Source: JAGWBF01 sp965116325 (GTDB lineage: Bacteria > Chloroflexota > Dehalococcoidia > Lucifugimonadales > JAGWBF01). From it: a stretch of DNA of 64,000 nt. The stretch covers positions 2,232,001 through 2,296,000 of the forward strand of contig OZ220675.1 in assembly GCA_965116325.1 (NCBI GenBank), given 5' to 3'. Shown piece after piece: positions 61,082 through 64,000 of the stretch. The position numbers and the translations under genes are program-made. Within the stretch, counting starts at the first letter, position 1, and each line of letters begins with the position of its first letter. Under the pieces are notes generated by a model, which was given only the letters and a program-made list of their open reading frames with translations, was not told the origin of the DNA and ran no database searches.

Positions 61082-62512
61082 ATGCTTGACCTGATCATCA
61101 GGGGCGGACAGGTGGTAACGCCCTGGGGTGTTGGGAACTGGGATTTAGCGGTACAGGGCGAAAAGATCGTCGCGGTAGCCCTCGAAGGTGCCCTGCCCAG
61201 CGACTCCGCCCGAGTACTGGATGCCAGTGGGAAGATCGTGGTCCCCGGCGGGATCGAGCCCCACGCCCACATCGCTGCACCCATAGCAGGCCGGCCTGGG
61301 GAGTTCACCGCCCCTCCCGAAGCAGTGAGCAGGTCGGCCCTGTTCGGAGGCACCACCACCCTCACTGACTTTGCCATCCAGATGGGAGATATAGACATCT
61401 TCCAGGCAATCGATGAGCGCACCGGTCGCTGGAGCGGCAACTCCTACTGCGACTACTCCCACCACCTGATGCTGCTGGGGGAGGTCCCCACCCGGGTCAT
61501 GGAGCAGATACCGGAGGCAGTCCAGGGAGGGTTCCCCACCATCAAGATTTTCACCACCAACATCCGCCCCAAGGAGAACATCCCCGAAGGGGAAGGGCGC
61601 TTGGTCGGCATGGGTCACCTGTCGGGCATAATGGAGCAGGTTTCCGCCAATGGCGGGCTGATGTTCGTTCACTCCGAAGATGATGACATCGTCCAGTACA
61701 TGTACAAGAAGCTGGCCGAGGAGGAACGCACCGAGTGGTTCAACATCCACGAGATCCACAACAACATGTCCGAAGATGTGTCCTTCCGGCGGGTTATCAG
61801 GGTTGCTGAGTGGACGGAAGCTGCAGTGTACTTCGTCCATATAAGTGCCAAAGAGGGGTTACACGCTGTCCGGGAGGCGCGGGGCAGGGGACAGCCGGTC
61901 TACGGGGAGACCCTGCACAACTATGCCAGCTTTAACGCCGAGGACTACAAACAGCCCGACGGCATGAAATACCACACCTATCCTTCTTTGAAGTCCGAGG
62001 AGGACCGGCAGGCCTTGTGGGAAGGGCTGATCAAGGGAGGCATCAACAGCATGGCCACCGACGAGTACTGCACCGACTTCGCAACCAAGATCGCCGGCAG
62101 GACCACCCATGATATAACCGGCGGGCATAACGGCGCCGAGACCAGGATGGGGATCACCTTCAGCGAGGGTGTTTCCAAGCAGGGAATGTCGTTGGAGCGG
62201 TTCGTCGACGTTACCTCGGCCAACGCGGCCAAGATAATGGGCTACTACCCCCGGAAAGGCGCAATCGCCACGGGAAGCGATGCCGACATAGCCCTCATTG
62301 ACCCGGAGTTTTCAAAGGCGTTGTCCATGAGCGACCTGCACATCGGGGACTACAGCATCTGGGAGGGCTGGCAGGTGCAGGGATGGCCGGTGACTACCAT
62401 CCTTCGAGGGAAAGTGGTGGTTGAGAACGGCCAGTTCTCTGGCTCCTTGGGTGATGGGCAACTAATCCCCAGGAAGATCGGCGGAGACATACTAAGCAGG
62501 CCTGCCTGCTAG
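61082..62512 (+). CDS. Dihydropyrimidinase/hydantoinase family amidohydrolase
   Basis: A 476-residue cyclic amidohydrolase. Metal ligands are in IEPHAHIAAPI, the carbamylated Lys in FPTIKIFTTN, and His in MFVHSEDDD and VYFVHISAKEG; the Asp is in MATDEYCTDF. The family opens pyrimidine, hydantoin or related rings. Two small cupin genes follow directly, with 11 bp to the first GTG. Confidence 0.9.
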   Translation: MLDLIIRGGQVVTPWGVGNWDLAVQGEKIVAVALEGALPSDSARVLDASGKIVVPGGIEPHAHIAAPIAGRPGEFTAPPEAVSRSALFGGTTTLTDFAIQMGDIDIFQAIDERTGRWSGNSYCDYSHHLMLLGEVPTRVMEQIPEAVQGGFPTIKIFTTNIRPKENIPEGEGRLVGMGHLSGIMEQVSANGGLMFVHSEDDDIVQYMYKKLAEEERTEWFNIHEIHNNMSEDVSFRRVIRVAEWTEAAVYFVHISAKEGLHAVREARGRGQPVYGETLHNYASFNAEDYKQPDGMKYHTYPSLKSEEDRQALWEGLIKGGINSMATDEYCTDFATKIAGRTTHDITGGHNGAETRMGITFSEGVSKQGMSLERFVDVTSANAAKIMGYYPRKGAIATGSDADIALIDPEFSKALSMSDLHIGDYSIWEGWQVQGWPVTTILRGKVVVENGQFSGSLGDGQLIPRKIGGDILSRPAC

Positions 62513-62529
62513 CTAATCGGAGGGTGCAC

Positions 62530-62865
62530 ATGTTCAAAAGACTATATTCAGGGGACGACGGACACTCTCACTTGGAAGACCTGGAGCCCCCCTTCGGCCA
62601 GATAGATGGGCCGGTGCTCCAACCCGCCACAGGGGTCACCTTCAGGAAGTCGGACCCGGGCTATTTCATCGATTTCCATCCCGCGCCCCGCCGTCAGTAC
62701 GTTATTACGCTGCAGGGTGAGGTTGAGATCGGCCTGGGCGATGGGTCGGTGCACAGGTTTGGTCCCGGAGATGTGATGCTGGCCGACGACCTGACGGGCA
62801 AGGGCCACACGACGAGAGTCGTGGGCGATGTCCCCCGCGTTTCGGTGGCTATTCCCCTGGACTAA
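62530..62865 (+). CDS. Small cupin protein, copy 1
   Basis: A 111-residue single-domain cupin. Core motifs are DFHPAPRRQYVITLQGEVE and HRFGPGDVMLADDLTGKGHTT. It is closely similar to the next gene and probably a tandem duplicate. ATG 62530 has ggagg 6 bp upstream. It follows the hydantoinase gene, so it may bind its substrate, product or metal. Confidence 0.85.
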   Translation: MFKRLYSGDDGHSHLEDLEPPFGQIDGPVLQPATGVTFRKSDPGYFIDFHPAPRRQYVITLQGEVEIGLGDGSVHRFGPGDVMLADDLTGKGHTTRVVGDVPRVSVAIPLD

Positions 62866-62897
62866 CCCGCACGTATCGCGACCAAAGGTCTTGACGA

Positions 62898-62919
62898 GCG
62901 TTCCGCTATGGCGGAACGC
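62898..62919 (+). other. Hairpin between the two cupin genes
   Basis: A perfect 9-bp stem GCGTTCCGC with GCGGAACGC around loop TATG. No T-run follows. It could partly terminate the transcript or protect its 3' end, giving the two cupins different levels. Confidence 0.5.
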
Positions 62920-62957
62920 AACGTATATTACCGACCGAGAAACGAGGAGGAACGACC

Positions 62958-63284
62958 ATGTTTTACAGGACGTACACGGGTGATGATGGCGAGACCCACT
63001 TCGAGCCTATCGATGCGCCGACCGGTCCGGTCAAGATCGACCCTGACGCTACCATATCCATCACGCGTTGGGAGCCGGGGCATTTCGTGGAGCTCCATCC
63101 GGCGCCCCGCCGCCAGTTCCACATTACCCTCTCGGGCATGGGCGAGCTTGTTTCCACCAATGGCACACGGCAGCAGTTCGGCCCTGGCGATGTAAACATG
63201 GTGGAGGACCTGACGGGCAAGGGCCATACCACGGCGGCGATTGGCGACGAACCCCGCGTCTTCATCTCCATACCCCTGGCCTGA
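62958..63284 (+). CDS. Small cupin protein, copy 2
   Basis: A 108-residue cupin, paralogous to the preceding one: YTGDDGETHFEPIDAP, ELHPAPRRQFHITLSGMGE, and FGPGDVNMVEDLTGKGHTT line up without gaps in the core. The shared PAPRRQ and DLTGKGHTT blocks mark one subfamily. ATG 62958 has gaggagg (62945-62951) 6 bp upstream. Function unknown. Confidence 0.85.
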   Translation: MFYRTYTGDDGETHFEPIDAPTGPVKIDPDATISITRWEPGHFVELHPAPRRQFHITLSGMGELVSTNGTRQQFGPGDVNMVEDLTGKGHTTAAIGDEPRVFISIPLA

Positions 63285-63331
63285 TGTCGGGCCATTCTTA
63301 CTCGGGTAGAGAATAGATAGGGATGGAGGAG

Positions 63332-64000
63332 ATGTCCGCGCCGGCGACCAACGAAATGTCCAAGGCCTACGACCCCAGGGAGGTCGAGGGCCGCATCTAT
63401 AACTTCTGGCTGGATGGAGGCTACTTCAGCCCCTCCAGCGACCCCGGCAGAAAGCCCTTCGTGGTGATCATGCCGCCGCCCAACGTCACGGGCGAGCTGC
63501 ACTTGGGGCATGCGCTGACGGCCTCGATCCAGGATGTCCTCTGCCGATGGCACCGTATGTTGGGGGATGCCACCCTCTGGCTGCCTGGCAAGGACCACGC
63601 AGGCATCGCCACCCAGTGGGTTGTGGAGCAGCAGGTGGCCCGGCAGGGCACCAGCCGCCAGGAGCTGGGCAGGGAAGCCTTCGTGGAACAGGTGTGGGAG
63701 TGGGTGCGGCGCTACGGCAACACCATAGATGAGCAGCACAAACGATTGGGCGCGTCCTGCGACTGGTCCCGCCTGTGCTTCACCCTGGACCCAGGACCCA
63801 GCCTTGCAGTGCGCACAACCTTCGTCAACCTTTACAACAAGGGCTTGGTCTATCGGGGTGAGCGGATTATCAACTGGTGCCCCAGGTGTTCCACCGCCCT
63901 TTCGGACCTGGAGGTGGAGCACACAGAGCAGGATGGCTCCCTCTACTTCATCCGCTATCCCATGCAGTCTGGTCAAGGCCACATCGTGGTTGCGACTACC
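63332..64000 (+). CDS. valS: Valyl-tRNA synthetase, 3' partial
   Basis: The first 223 residues of a class I tRNA synthetase; the frame is open to the window end. It has the ValRS HIGH-region motif PPPNVTGELHLGHALT and the following LWLPGKDHAGIATQ, which contacts valine, and later INWCPRCSTALSDLEVE. ATG 63332 follows ggaggag closely; ATG 63356 is an alternative. It attaches valine to tRNA-Val, of which one gene lies at 30.6 kb. Confidence 0.96.
   Translation, partial: MSAPATNEMSKAYDPREVEGRIYNFWLDGGYFSPSSDPGRKPFVVIMPPPNVTGELHLGHALTASIQDVLCRWHRMLGDATLWLPGKDHAGIATQWVVEQQVARQGTSRQELGREAFVEQVWEWVRRYGNTIDEQHKRLGASCDWSRLCFTLDPGPSLAVRTTFVNLYNKGLVYRGERIINWCPRCSTALSDLEVEHTEQDGSLYFIRYPMQSGQGHIVVATT

Overview
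The window is about 60% GC and densely coded on both strands, with roughly 60 protein genes, one tRNA and several regulatory elements. The gene mix suggests a free-living member of the Chloroflexota, of the Dehalococcoidia/SAR202 kind. The signs are an HspR/HAIR-controlled dnaK operon, an RpoC with a long charged insertion, a class 1B dihydroorotate dehydrogenase, an archaeal/Desulfovibrio-type (Cys) CcmE, cobalamin salvage rather than visible de novo synthesis, and many enzymes for degrading organic compounds (CoA-transferases, FMN-dependent LLM oxidoreductase, hydantoinase, CoxS/CoxM/CoxG, FAH and CMD proteins). This taxonomic call is inference; no rRNA gene is present.

Layout. 1-4.6 kb: end of an Fe-S oxidoreductase, a solo J-domain protein, a lipoprotein peroxiredoxin whose peroxidatic Cys codon is an in-frame TGA (probable selenoprotein), a two-subunit TPP decarboxylase, a GlcG-like protein and a HicAB pair. 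4.6-9.0 kb: a promoter, cobalamin riboswitch and terminator in front of an ABC ATPase followed by cobT, cobS, a cobC-like phosphatase and cobU, i.e. corrinoid uptake and nucleotide-loop assembly. 9.0-9.4 kb: palindromic intergenic repeats. 9.4-14.4 kb, minus strand: coxG/M/S without coxL, a GNAT protein, a zinc alcohol dehydrogenase and a two-subunit CoA-transferase. 14.4-30.4 kb: a Ham1-like protein, a fatty acid desaturase, a DEAD-box helicase that appears to start at AUU, an exported metallopeptidase and oligopeptide-binding protein pair, an S9 peptidase, an ATP-grasp enzyme with a structured leader, MgtE, a DUF4349/PKD lipoprotein, a class II aldolase and a DUF1330 protein.

30.5-39.9 kb: tRNA-Val(GAC) and a pyrD-rpoC-rpoB block transcribed leftward from a strong promoter. 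40-43.9 kb: FAH, CMD, metallo-beta-lactamase-fold and AcuC/HDAC-like proteins. 43.9-47.2 kb: hspR-grpE-dnaK and a divergent zinc-ribbon gene, with a HAIR palindrome that contributes the -35 boxes of both divergent promoters. 47.2-51 kb: a SUOX-fold molybdoenzyme and a cytochrome c maturation cluster ccmABCDE, including a 57-residue CcmD-like protein. 51-56.8 kb: a 2-oxoacid:ferredoxin oxidoreductase, a divergent acetolactate-synthase-like TPP enzyme and an inositol monophosphatase. 56.8-63.3 kb: LLM oxidoreductase, amidohydrolase, a frameshifted RDD protein, CaiB-type CoA-transferase, hydantoinase and two tandem small cupins. The window closes inside valS.

The most notable signals are the TGA-containing peroxiredoxin, the AUU start of the helicase, the shared HAIR/divergent promoter, mutually exclusive hairpins before the ATP-grasp gene, and several unusual domain combinations. 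All functions are assigned by reading motifs; no database search was run.
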